A stretch of 64,000 bases of DNA, taken from assembly GCA_032173965.1 (NCBI GenBank), contig JAVUNC010000019.1:7378501-7442500 (forward strand), read 5' to 3'. Below are positions 1-12,712 of this stretch, one piece after another (the first letter of the stretch is position 1; the number at the start of each line of letters is the position of its first letter). The stretch is from Sitta carolinensis (lineage: Eukaryota; Chordata; Aves; Passeriformes; Sittidae). Under the pieces are notes generated by a model. It worked only from the letters and a program-made list of their open reading frames with translations. It was not told the DNA's origin and ran no database searches. A program made the position numbers and the translations under genes.

Positions 1-1479
1 GAAGGAATGCAAAAGTAGATCTGATATGCCAGGTTTTAGGCTCTTGGTGCCAGCATGCTTCTACAGAAACCTCCATGAGCAGGTCTCACATCTGATGCCC
101 TCCTGAATTGAGGACATTCTGTAGCCAAATGTCCAGCTTTTGGACCAAGTGCCACTTCTTCAAATTTCTCAAAGAGTGAGATAATCCTCAGCACGCTGGT
201 GAAGGCTTGGTCACTTGTGGCTCGACCACTCCCAAAGAAAGCAATTAGGGAGCACTCAATGCCCACAGAAATAGCCTGGGAGCAGGGTTTGTCAATGTGC
301 CCAGCCTTTAAGAAGCTGAGTTAGGCTTTGCCAGGATGGAAGCAAGGACTGTGAACCTGATGGAGCCCAGTGCAGAGCCTGGGAGTCAGTGCATGGCTCA
401 GCTCTGCTGGGCACAGCTGCCCTGAGCACTGTAGCAGCATCTCCCAGAGCTGTCACTCAGGACAATGAGCAGAGCTGTCACTGCTTTGTCTTCCAGCAGT
501 TCAAGGCCCTCCCTAGGTGAGAGTGGCCTGCCTTTGTGAGTTGTGCCATGGTTAAGCAGTATCCTACTGGTGGGTCAATTCTGTTTTGCAGCAGACAGGC
601 TTTGGCTCACAAGATCTGAAGGCAACCTCTGCCTCACACTGCAAAGTACCTGAATGATCAGAAGAACATAAAATCCTCTTAAACTTTGTCTGCTGAAAGA
701 AGGGGATCACTGTGGAGGTTTCATCTTAGTGCTCTGTTTCCAGAGGAAGACACAAACATATTCTGGAGCTAAAAGTTGTAGTTTTTATTGGAGCTGCTCA
801 GAAAATTTGGTACTCTGAGGTTTTGTGAAATACTGGATTTTGACAGAAAAAAAAAGTTTGTGGAAGCTTTCAAAACACCTGGATACCCTGCTGAGGGGGA
901 CACTGGCTGGATTGTGATCATTCTGCTTTAAACAAAAGTATAAAAGTCATCAAATATCTTGAAAGAAAGGAAAGTCATTAAATATCATGAAATACAAGAT
1001 ATTCAGAACTACATGAGATCTTTCTCTGAGGTGATTCCTGATTTCCTAGGGCTGTGTGGAAGGAGTTTCTGTTTATATGCCAAAAGCTACAGCTTCTGCA
1101 TAGGCAAAGCACCACGTAAACTACTTGGCATAGAACAGTTTTTATTTCTAAGGTCGTATCTTAGCTTTTGTAAATGTGGAAAAACTAGTTGCTTTTTTAA
1201 AGGATAGGGAGAACAAACCATGTTAATAATTTTTAATACTGTTTCCATAGTGTGATTTTTCAGTTTGGGGGTGCTATATTTTTAAGTACAGCTCTTCTGT
1301 CCTTGCTCTGTATGTTGTTAAACAGCTCTAAACCCAGACTGAAATCGTTATGGTTGTTGGCCTTTTTTTGAATGTTAGCATGATTGAAAGCAGAATCTGT
1401 CATGTTCAATGCACGCTAAGGCCAAACTAGAGGCCCTTATTCAATGTTTAGGATTTCAACAATAGAAACAGAAGACACA

Positions 1480-1540
1480 TTAGATTTAGAGTTAGATTAG
1501 ATTAAATTAGATTAGTTTAGAGTTTAGATTAGATTAAATC
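1480..1540. repeat. Degenerate TTAGAT tandem repeat
   Basis: Repeated units TTAGAT, TTAGAG and TTAAAT run for about 60 bp. It is a simple repeat with interrupted units, and it is not telomeric TTAGGG. Confidence 0.8.
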
Positions 1541-4500
1541 TTTCTCTATACATTTAAGACTGCAAAATTGAGTCATTTTGGAGGTGTCTGTAATTTTTCT
1601 CAAGTTTTAAATTCTGTGCTGCTACTAATCACTTGTACACTACCAAAGCAGGATTTTCCAGCATTTTGGCACTAAAATCCCAAATCTTGGTTGTCTAAGG
1701 GCTGCTGAGGAAATTTGCACAGCCTTTTTACCCCAGGTTCATGTATGCTGATCCTATATTATTATTAGCTAATTTGTACTGTTGGAAGTTCTGCCTTATC
1801 CACATTCTCTCATTTAGTTTTTCCAGACAAACAAAGAAATGGAGAATTTTAAAAGGTTTGAAATAGATCAGCATTAACAAATCCTGCCTTGGTTTTCAGA
1901 AATGAGTGATAATTCTGACCACCCAAATGCTGATCTAAGTGTTATCCTGTGGCCTGTATGTCCTGATGCTTTCAGAGCTCTTGGTGGGGTGAAACAACTC
2001 CCAGCACCTTCCCAGAATTCTGGTGCTCTGAGCAAGATCAAATGACTTCTATCAGCAGGAAAAGGCTGGTATCAGAGACAACACAGTCCACTTCAGTGGA
2101 GTCCCTCAATATATAAAACTGTGGATGAATTTGGGTTTTGTGTGTACAAAGAGGAATTGATGAAGGTGTCATCTGTGGCAGAGGACAGATTACTCTGACA
2201 TATAAATATAGAAGTCCCCTATCCTATATTCCTTGTCTTTTTCTTTTTCTTTTTGTCTTAACTTCCATTATCAGTTGGTAATATTTGCTTCATTAGCAAC
2301 TTCATGATGATACCAAAGAATCCAAGGGTGTTAAAGTAGAACACTCCACATGGGAGAATCCAGCAATTTAGATTTTGCTAACATGTTCAAGGAGAAGGTC
2401 AAGTGGTAGTATAAATTGCACTGGTTTTGACAGCCTCTGGGCTTTCTTTGTGTTTAGATCAGTTTCTGAATTTCCCTGTGCTGCCCATGGAAGCTATTCT
2501 TGCCTGGCACTCAAGTCTGTCATGCAAAAGGAGTTTAATGATATCCTAAGAGAGACTGATCTATACCTTCTCTAAGCCTGTGTTTCCCAGACAACATGGT
2601 GCTGTAATCAAAGCAGCTGAAACATTTCACTTCTGTTTAGGCTGGATGCAGAATCATTTTCTCAGGAGTTGAAAAGTTCAGAAGGAGAATGAATAAGATC
2701 ATTTTCCCTCTATACTTCACAAAATCCATGAAGTAGGCTAGACCTCCTTGCTCTCACATCATTACATATAGAGAAATGTTAGGGCTTTCATTGCAGACTT
2801 GCTCAAGGCACATTGTGTGAACTCCAGAAGAACATATGCTTGAAATTGTCCAGCACAATTTTCAAGAGAGAATGGCAAGAACAGCAAGAAAGTAATATAA
2901 ACTTGAGCAAATGCTGAAATAATGAGTGTCGCTCTGTGTTGTAAAAGCTCAGAAGAAGATTGAAATCATCACTCTCTGCTTCACAGCCCCGATCCTTAGT
3001 GTCTCCTCATTTCACCTGTCTGCACAGGGATCTGTGGAACTTGAGGCAAGGACATGAGCAGAGAATGAGTAACTCTGACAAAATATGCGGGGTGTACTCT
3101 TGGGCTGGTCCTCTTCAGGGCTTGAGCTGGATCCAAGGAGCAAGGAGAGTGAGCACTGGGCATCATCTCTGTTCCACACAAATTCGGAGATGCTACAAAC
3201 AAGTGCATTTTGGAGTGACATCATGCTGATGGTTGAGGTGGGATTTTGATTTGACCTTCTAAACAGAACAAAATGGGGTTTCAACTCAAGTGCACATCTA
3301 TTTAGCCAGACTGCTCTTGGCATTCACCCACAGAGTTTTGCAGAGTTTTGGCAAGACAAATTTTTGAAAAACCCTTACTTACCAGCACCTTTGGGATCTC
3401 AAGCAGCCTGCGTGTAGTTGTATAGAAGAGACTCATTTTGGACCAAAAATTAGCATCATCTCTTGTCTGTGTTGAAAGGGATATAGACTAAACAGTTTCT
3501 AACTTCCCCCTCCTCAGTAAAAGCACTGATTCATGTTCACAGCCACTCAAAAAGCAGGATAATGAATTAGAGCTATCTGTAATTGTTGTTTTTATTTCCA
3601 TTTCTCCCTAACACTGAGCTATTACATTCACAAACAGTAAGCAGAAATGCATCTTTTGACATGATTAGTTTAAAGATTTACTTATAAACTAAGATCTTCT
3701 AGGGCAACCTCCCTTAGGTATTTACTGTGTACAGCATATTTCTCCAGCCTTCTTCTTAGAAAATAAAATGGCAGTTGAGCATTTAGCTTTATGGCTGCTG
3801 GCAGAATTGGGAAAAGAAGGTAAACATTCAGTCCTATCCTCTTGCTCCAAAAATCTAAAAATCCAGTAAGAACCATTTTTATTTTACTGTGTTATGTTCT
3901 TGCTGTACTGTGAGAGATCTTGCCCTTAAAACCACATCTTCTACATTGAATTTTTCAGTACATTTTTTTCTTGTTTCACAATGAAACTGAAGATAACAAT
4001 ACATTTTTACTAGAGAGAAAACTGTTTCCCTTGAAGGAAAGATTATTTTTAAGAATTCTTCAACATATGCTGTTTATTCTGAGGGGAGAAAACACGTACA
4101 AATTTCATGAAGTAATCAAAACTTGAAAAGAGCAGAGAGGCACTGCCCGATCAATGGCTTCAAGGGCTGTGTTTGCCAGCACGTTCACTCACTGAGTTTG
4201 ACACTGGAAGTGTCACATTTCTGGTTTTAGTTGGCTGCCCTGAGGTTTTAAGCATGATGTGTAACAGAAAGACATGTTTTAAGGCTTTGTAAAGTGACAA
4301 AATTTGCATCATTCTGTCAAATTGTAGTACTGTGAGCCTTAACTAACTGTTGTGGTATTGGGGTGGATCCGTGTGCATCAGACACAGGATTACACCAGGA
4401 TTATTCGAGGTTATGCCCTCTGCTGAAGCTTTGTATGACTCCCAGAGCTGTGGTTTGCAGCATGAAACACCACTTGCTGCCAGAGAGGTTGGTAATCAGT

Positions 4501-7500
4501 GCTGATTAACAGCAGACTGCTTTTTGAACCCACAACTGTATGGGGGGAAACATGCCCAGCAGGTGCCCTCTCTGGTATTTAATTATGGGGAACCTGATGG
4601 AGCAAGATGTTTACAGGGCTGGCTCTGGATTACCAGCAAGGGCTTTCTCACAGAAAAGGTTCAAAAGAAAGCACCCAGTGGTGTCAGGCACAGGTTGGGA
4701 CACCAGCTCAATTAGAGCTAATTAATGTCCTGTGAGCACTTTGCTGTTTCAGCCATGTTGCATAACATCATGTGTGGTGCTTCAGTGTACAAAAGCTTTT
4801 TTGCTGTGAGCTGGAAAAGTCTGATTCTTAAGTGTCTTAAAGAGCTCCAAGATGATGCTATTGAAACTCATAGTTTACAAATGGTCTTTGGGGGATTTTT
4901 GTGTCAAGGCTAAGACCAATGTTGATTTTTTGTGTGTGTGGGTGGATGCTTAAGTGCCATATAGCTATATATGAGGTACTGCAGTTAATGGCTTGACTTG
5001 GTTATCATGGGTGTTTTGGTGAAGTTCACAATCAGCTGGTGTGCTGTCCCCTGAAGAACTAAGTTAGACTTAGCAGAAGTTAAACAGAAATAATGTATTC
5101 TTTGTGTGAAGAAAACTGAAATATTTTAAACACTTTTTTTTGTTGCACAGATCAAAGTCTCCCCAGTTTATTTTGAAATGAGTTGGTGAATTTGGCATAA
5201 CTCTTAGTGGACCCAGGAGGTAGGAGTGTTTGTCTGACTGTTGTCCCAGTGAAGCAGGCATGCATTCATCCCTGATTTTGCCGGGAGTGAAGTGCAATCA
5301 CTTCCCACTACCTGCTTTTGAGAAGCCGGTGTTGGGTGCCCAGATCTCAGCAATCTCCCTCTCACCTGACAGTGCTTGGTGTTTCGTTTGCAGTGCTGGT
5401 GAATTGGCCAAGGAATAAAGAGATGCTGGATAGCAGCCTTGCTTTCTGCTTCTTAATAAAAGGTTGCTGTGAAGGTCGTGGATAGGTCAGGCTGATGGGC
5501 AGTGGGCAAACACTTGCAGATCTGCCTCTGGTCCACAACTGCTCTGAAGATAATAGAGCAAGGCATGTCAGTGCAACAGCAAAGGTAAAGATGACCACGA
5601 TGGGCTGAGAATATTCTACCAGAGTTTACACATAAAACTTTCTCTAAGTGAAACTTTGCAAATTATTTTTTTCTTTCAAAAACAAAAAAGAAAACAAACA
5701 AACAAAAATCCCCATACAAAACAACTAGGGAAATAGGAGCATCAGTTTGAATAGGTTTTCAAATTGGAGCAGACTGGCTGCTGAAAATGTGAGAAGCAGC
5801 AGTGGCAGTACCTGCTTTCTGACAGTAATGGATTGTGAGAGAATGGAGGCCTGCAGCCTTTCCTCAGCTCCTCCAAGCAGTCCAAGTACTTCAGGGCAGG
5901 TGCATCTTCAGTGTCTCTACCAAGGCTTCCACAGGGAGCCTCTGACTTGGTTAGAGCACTGAGGTATTACCATGCTCTTCATAGGAATTAATTCTTTTCA
6001 CCCTCTTCTTCTGTCTCCTCATTTGGAAGATCATTGAAGGTGTCTTTTGATGTAGCTGTGAAATCAGTATCATTTGCTTGTTGCATGTATTTGTCTGGAG
6101 ACAGACAATGCACTCCCTCAATCTTCAAAATGATGTTGTGATAAATACGAATTTAATATTTTTCAATATTTTGATCTGTCATTTTTTGCAATCTTTAACA
6201 GTTTAAACAATTTAACACTTCCATCATTCACCGAGTGATTCACCCAGAAGGATAGGACACATAGGATACATTTAGTCTTGAATTACTGAAATATTTGTGT
6301 GTGTGTGTATGCAGTGGTCTCAAGACTTGCACATTTTAAGTACAGTGAGTACAATCTTGGCAATTTAGAAAACTGATACTGAGGCCCTCAATATTAGTTT
6401 TTTGTTAGAGGAGAAGTCAGTGATCTGAAGCCTGAATTTATGCTCAGAAAATTGCTTTTTATCCTACAGCATGGGTTCTTGAGCAGAGGCAGGCTCAAAC
6501 AATATGTTGAAAATTATCTTTTCACAGAACTTTGATCAAAGTACAAATGTCCTTGCCTCAGGAAGCAGTTTGTTTTCCCTTGAGAAGTGATGCTGGAAAA
6601 ATCAAAGAGAGCAGTCTCCTTGCTGGCCAAAATTCATCTATGAATAAATTACATCACAAAGCTACCAGCAACATAACATTTTCGAAGACCATATCATGGT
6701 GTTGCTATAAGAAAAGTGATTTGTAAAACTCAGCATTGGATGGGAACTCTTGCTGTAACAATATTACTGGAAACTAATATTGTTTATAATGCAATAGAGT
6801 ATACTCATCTAATGATATTTCTGATTTATTGGAATCCAGATGTAAAACAGTTTTTGCCAGTTCCATTATTTGCCTGTTTGGAAGTTTTTTTTCAGGGAAA
6901 TTATTTTGAAGCTTTTTGTAGGAACATCCTACATTAGGCATCTGTTGTTTCCAGTACCAAAAAAAATTTTTAAAAATAAAAATAATTAATTACTAGATCT
7001 CATTTGACTCCTAAAGGATTCAGATGAGCTAAATAATGGTAAATGTCCATTGATGTATCATTTTACTTAATTTAATTTTGTTTATTCCAAAGCTGAGATT
7101 CGAGGCTTCTTTTTTGCTCCTTAATATAAATTTTTGGAACCCAGGAATCCTCATGTGTCAGGAGTCTCTGAATAACAGTTTGTGACATGCAATTTTGCTT
7201 TTCTTTTAGATTTTCCCTTTTACTGAATATACCTGCTTCTCATTCTCTTATATGCAGTGACAGAGTTCTAAATAAAGAAGTTCTGGTGATAAATTATTCT
7301 GTTTACTACATCTTTTTATGGTGTCCTAATATTATTTTCATGTGTTTTCACATGCTTTGGAAGATAAGAATGCCTTCTTCCATCCAGACTCTGTCTTTAA
7401 ATAGACATCTGTGCTGCCATAAGAGTTTCAGCTCAACTTTCCTTTGTCATCCCCTGAAAAGAAGAATGCAGCTGCAGCTGAGACTTTTAATGTGATTGAT

Positions 7501-9268
7501 TGAAAGATAGAATTCTTTTGGTAATGGTGAATTCATCTCTAATTTCACACCAGACTGTGAGGCTGAATAATACTGTTGGAATCCCTAGTGGATCGGGGGT
7601 GGGCTTGTTAGAGGAAAACTTTTCAAATGTGTGTTAAGTTTTGCTGCTGGCAATTTTTGCTGAATGTTTCAAGTTGTAGTGTCTAGCACAGAGTGGACAC
7701 AGCTGCTGTACAATGTCAGCTTGTGCACACTTTTTTAGCAGCCTTGGCTGAAAGAACATCTCAAAGTGCTCTTCAGGCCACCTGTTGCTTTCATGGATTA
7801 TTCCCTTACCTCTATGGAATATAAATGATTCAGCTCCAGACCTCTGTTCTGTGCAAGTGAAGAGAGATGAAGAAAATGTCCATAGGAAAAACAACTTAAG
7901 AGAAAACCATGTCATGGCACTCAAAGACCCTGTCAAGAAAATGTCTGCATGAGAGCTAAGGGTAGGTAAATCTATTCAGATGAAAAAGAATAATTTAGAT
8001 AGAACCCTGATGGAAAACTTGTACAAATCCTTGCTGAGTTTCTCATTACTCCACTCACAGTGGCTGGTGCAGTAGAGCATATCTGGTGGTAACCCTAGAT
8101 CTGATCAGGAGCACAGTCCTGCCCATTTTCATTACTCCTCAGGCATGATTCCAAAGGCTGCAGACATTTAGTATCCTTCTGGTATTTTTTTAGCTGGTTT
8201 AAATGCATTAAATGGAACAAGCCTCTTTGGAGACTAAGTGCCCCATTTATTCAGGGATGTCTTCTTGCAATGTCTTCCTGCCAGTATGTTTAAACCGCAA
8301 ACTACAGGAAGAATTTTAGTAGCAAGAAAAGGATTTAAACTTCACAGTCTGCACAGACTCCCAGCAGAATGCAGAAGATAGCCTCGCCCTGAAATGGGGA
8401 TGGGATAGGCAAAGGGTGAAAATATGAATCATCAGCTTTTGTACTTCAGCAGACATCATGTAAAGATGAACAGAGCATCCTTGTCTATTGCAATTAGGTC
8501 TGTGTCTGTCTCATGTTCCTGCCCCTCAGTCTTTCCTTTTCTCTGTGCCTCAGATGACTTCTTTTCACTCCAGCTGCCCTGGCCCGTGCTTACCTTTCTG
8601 TTGTACCTTGACTTCTTTGTGGATGCATAATCCTCAAATTGACATAATTTTCTCTTTAGGATAAGTTTAGAGATGAGTGATTATTGAACTCAAATAAATT
8701 TTGTAGTTATTTCCATAAAAATAGAGGGATCTTTTTTATCTTTAGCAGATTTTTTTTAAAGAGAATTTAGAGATGCTACTGAAGCAATAGTCCAATATTG
8801 AATTTCAGTTTGTCCTCAGAGGTGATAACCTCTGAGATATCAGGGATAGTAATCTAGAGTCTTGACAGTTTCAGAAGGAAAGAAAGAAAAAGAAGAGGGG
8901 GATAAGGCTTTGACCCTGCTGAACCCTTTGAACCTAAAAGGCTGTTTGCTTCTAATAGCTTTTGATCACCATCGGCTTTTGCCTGAGTAGCACATATGAT
9001 TTGAACATAAGACTGGGAAAAATCAGTCAGATTGTAAGAGCTGGGGCATTAGTCTGTGCCTTTCTGGTCTCTCTGCTGTAATGGAATTTTTTTTTTCCTC
9101 TCTGCAAATGTACTGAAGTTCACTAGTCTCACCCATTTGTACAGAGATTGCTTATTTCAGGAGGCTGTGTCCTGTCTTTAATCTGCTGTCTTCACCCTGT
9201 CCCCATTCTTTCTTCTTTTCCTTTCTCATGAGTCCTCATCTTCATCTCCTCATTTCCCAGTAAATTAT

Positions 9269-10512
9269 TGTGGTAGTTTGAAAAAAATGAGTTTTTTGAA
9301 ATTCAGTGGTGCTCAGGTTTAAAGACTGGCACCTGGTGTGGCCACTGAGGACAAGGATCCGCCTCTGAGAACACAAGGGGTTCAAAGCAGAGGGCTCCCC
9401 GGAAAGCTCTCTCTTGGTTCCGGTCCCTGAGGACGGAGGGATCTCCCCTGCCCAGCGGCTGGCTGGGCGGGGAGGGGAAGCCATGCGGCTTGGGTGAGGT
9501 AGGCTGGAACCTTGGGCACAGAGGGGGAGAGGAAAATCCTGCAGGATGGAAGGGTGGAGAGAGTACAAGAACCTTGAGAGGCATCAGACAGCCTTCCCCC
9601 CCCCCGGAGAGACTGTGTCTGTGATCTGTGTCACCTTGAAATTTGATATCAGCAGCTGGGCAGCACGGCCGAAAGAGTATGGGGGGGTGGCGCGAGAAGA
9701 GTGCCCAACAGCAAAGATACCGTGAGAGTTCTGAGGAAACAAAGCCCAAGATTTTAACCCTTTTCGTAGATGATAGAAACTTTATAAATGCTAATCCTCC
9801 TGAATTTGAAGAAGAAAGATAGAAAGAACTAAGCAGAGATGATGAAAGTTTGTGCAAGTGAGAGATTGTCAGAGAATACTGAAAAGAATCCTAGGTGGGA
9901 GGAGATGATGGAGTGGGCCTTTGGCTGGACGGTTCTTATAACCATGGATGGACTCATTTCTTTTCTGTGACACAGAGACTGCATCTAAGGAGAGGCATTG
10001 GCTTGGAGCCAAGAGTGGACAGTAGTGTGAACAGAGATGAGAGGAAGAGCTCTGTTCTCAAGGCCCCTCGGCCCCAGGGGGTAATATTGGGGGGACTGGT
10101 GTCCCAAAATTTGAGAAGCTGTGTTTCGTGGAACTAACCAAAGCATCTTTAAAAAGAGAAACCCTAGAAGCAGCTCTGGTCCATGCACAGTGGTGAGAGC
10201 ACTGGACATGGAAGAAGAGGCCACGATGTGGTGCAAGAAGGACTCCTATCTCTCCTTGATAGACTGAGTACTGATTATCAAAAGGGTAGTAATAAACTAA
10301 GAATTAATTATCTGAAAGGTAGTAACTCGATTGGGAATTTTTAGTTTGTTTTAGTGTGTTGAGAACTGGAGTGAAGGGAGGAAGAGTGTTTTTTTTTAAA
10401 GTTTTCATTTTCTTCTGTATGTGTCTTCTTTGCATATTATAAGTAATAAAGTTCTTTTCTTTTGCTCTCTAAATTAGAAGCTGTTTTACTCTGTTTTTGG
10501 TCACATCTCACA
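9269..10512 (+). mobile_element. Solo LTR, ERVL-like endogenous retrovirus remnant, sense to ALK
   Basis: A block of about 1.24 kb opens with TGTGGTAGTTTG and ends near CACATCTCACA. Its composition differs from its flanks, being purine-rich and in places GC-rich with several CpGs (9350-9490). Near the right end, AATAAA at 10445-10450 is followed by a T-rich stretch, like the polyadenylation and U5 part of an LTR. The ending (GTTCTTTTCTTTTGC followed by a TTAGAAGC-type segment) resembles passerine ERVL-group LTRs as I remember them. No gag, pol or env coding sequence is present, so it is either a solo LTR or a lone fragment. I found no matching target-site duplication at these exact ends, so boundaries may be off by several bases. 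The minus-strand frame at 9303-9857 falls inside it and is not a gene. Confidence 0.6.
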
Positions 10513-11225
10513 GCAAACACCAAGGACAGTATATCTTCATGAGGGCACTAGCCTTGTGCCAATGTCAAACCTTTGACACTTTGAAAGTCACTATTATAAC
10601 TCTTTTATAGTATTTTCCTCAGGCATTCTTAGATAGGTTTTCTGATTCATACTTTAAGTTTCAGTTATATGTTCTTTAATATTACCAAATATTTCTGTGA
10701 GATTTGTAAGTACATGATTATTCGTAAAGATTATACTGGGAAAAGAACAACAGCTGAAGTCTCCTCTGGACTGTAATTTGTGCAGCTCAGTTTGCCACCC
10801 TAGAAAAATCACTCCACTCTTTTTTCAGTGTCTTTCTTCCTGAAACATTTCACAGATTGCATGGTGTCCTTTAGAGAATGTTGAACAACAGAGTGTTTCT
10901 TTACTTTTGGCTCACAGTTGTACCCTGACATCCCAAGGGCTGAAGGAAAAGGAAAACAAAACAAGGCTGAGGCAGGAGTTTACCTAGTGAAAGAATCAAT
11001 CCATGCTGGCATTTAAGTATTTAAATACCCTGTTTGTTTGCCTTGCACCAGGCTGTTGGTTTGTACAGTTGAACAGGAGGGTTCAAACAGCACCTGTTTT
11101 CCCATCTTGTGTAAGCCACAAACTACAACTGCAGTGAGAATGTGGTCACAGTCCTGGCTGCCTCTGGGGCTTTGTGCCAGCTGGCCAAGGGAGGGGATTG
11201 TCCTGCTCTGCTCTGCTGTGGCCTC

Positions 11226-11706
11226 ACCTTGAGACCTGTGAGCAGTTTTGGGCACCACAGCATAAGAAAGACATGAGACTAGTACAGAGTGTCCTGGGGA
11301 TGGCCTGAAGATGAGGGGAAAGCCATATGAGGTCACTTGGTCTGTTCAGCCTGGAGGAGACTGAGGGCAGACCTCATTGCAGTTACAGCTTCCTGGGAGG
11401 GGCAGAGGAGGGGCAGGCACTGATCCCTTCTCTCTGGTGACCAGGGACAGGACCCGAGGGAATGGCCTGGAGTTATGTCAGGAGAGATTTACATTGGGTA
11501 TTAGGACGAGGTTCTTCACCCAGAGGATGTTTGGGCACTGGAACAGGCTGCCCAGGGCAGTGTCACAGCACCAGCCTGACAGCTCCAGAAGGGTTTGGAC
11601 AATGCTCTCAGGCACATGGAGTGACTCTTGGGGTGTCCTGTGCAAGGCCAGGAGCTGGACTCAATGAACCTGGTGGGTCCCTTCTAACTCCACATATTCT
11701 GTGCCA
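11226..11706 (+). mobile_element. CR1 LINE 3' end, sense to ALK
   Basis: This is the 5'-truncated 3' part of a CR1 retrotransposon. Recognisable pieces include CTGTGAGCAGTTTTGGGCAC, the CCTGGAGGAGACTGAGGGCAG region, GGTTCTTCACCCAGAGG, CACTGGAACAGGCTGCCCAG and GGCCAGGAGCTGGACTCAATG. It ends with the CR1 terminal octamer ATTCTGTG at 11696-11703. It is the most complete sense-strand copy in the window. The small frames at 11377-11713 are inside it and are not a gene. Confidence 0.85.
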
Positions 11707-12534
11707 GAGGTAGCTAGTCCTGTTGCATCTATTTTGGCTGCTTTCTCCTTATCCACATGCTGTCTGTACTCTGCCTCATTCCTTGCTCGCTAGTGCAGTT
11801 GGTTTCCATCTCCCCCTCTATCCTTTTTCCTAGCTCCTGCTTTTTGACTCACTCACCAAGAGATGAGTTTTCTAGACTGGATATGAACTGCCCATGTTCT
11901 CTAGTGCTCTGTTTACAGAGACATGTATACATTTCAGAGCTTTGAATGTTGCCCTTTGCTAGCACGAAGTAACAAGAAGAAATAACCTTTTCTTCTTTCT
12001 TCCTTCCTGTTCTGTTTATAGAGAATTGTGACCAGAAAAATAAACCCCAACAAAGATAAAGTGAGTACAGAGCAGGATGTCTAATAGGGTCTGAAGGGTT
12101 TCCCTCCAGGGAGCAGCTGCTTGAGACTTACTAACTTTTGCGCATTTTACAGGAAAATGGTTCTTTCACTTCAAAATTTGTTTCAGAGGGGAAAAAGTTC
12201 TGAAACGTTTGACAGAGGCTTCATTAATAGCTCTTGAAGTTCTTCTAGTTCTTTGCATTTTCAAGCCCACCATCAACAGGAACAAAGCATAGATTTCTTC
12301 AATAAGCTCATAATAATATGCATTTTCTTATTCACATATCCTGTTTCAGTGCACGTTAAGTTCATTCAAGTTAAGCTCTGAGTCTGTAGCTGAAAAGGAA
12401 AAATTGAAGATGTGGCCAATACTGACTCTCCAGTAGCATTGATCCAGGAGCACCAGTAATTCAGCATGCTTTGTTAAAGAAATCAATAGTGAAAAGAAAA
12501 ATCTTTAGCCAGTGGAATATCTTGTACCTGTGCA

Positions 12535-12712
12535 GGATCACAGAACGACTGAGGTTGAAGGGCACCTCTGGAAATCATTTGGCCCAGCCCCTTTGCTCAA
12601 GGTACAGCCAAACCAGGGTATTAGTACATAATAATAAGAGCCTTCTCCAGGCTGAACAATCCCATCTGTCCCAGCCTGTCCTTGTATGTCAGCTGCTCCA
12701 GTCCATGGGCAT
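12535..12712 (-). mobile_element. CR1 LINE 3' end fragment, antisense
   Basis: It begins on the plus strand with CACAGAAC (12539-12546), the reverse complement of the CR1 end. This is followed by GAGGTTGAAGGGCACCTCTGG and, further on, CTTCTCCAGGCTGAACAATC and CAGCCTGTCC, all typical of reversed CR1 3' sequence. It is truncated and diverged. Confidence 0.8.

Noticed and set aside
1480..1540. A possible interstitial telomeric repeat.
   Set aside because: The unit is TTAGAT/TTAGAG, not TTAGGG, and the copies are irregular.
9303..9857. A 184-codon open frame on the minus strand with Pro/Ser-rich sequence.
   Set aside because: It lies wholly inside the LTR block and reflects its purine-rich plus strand.
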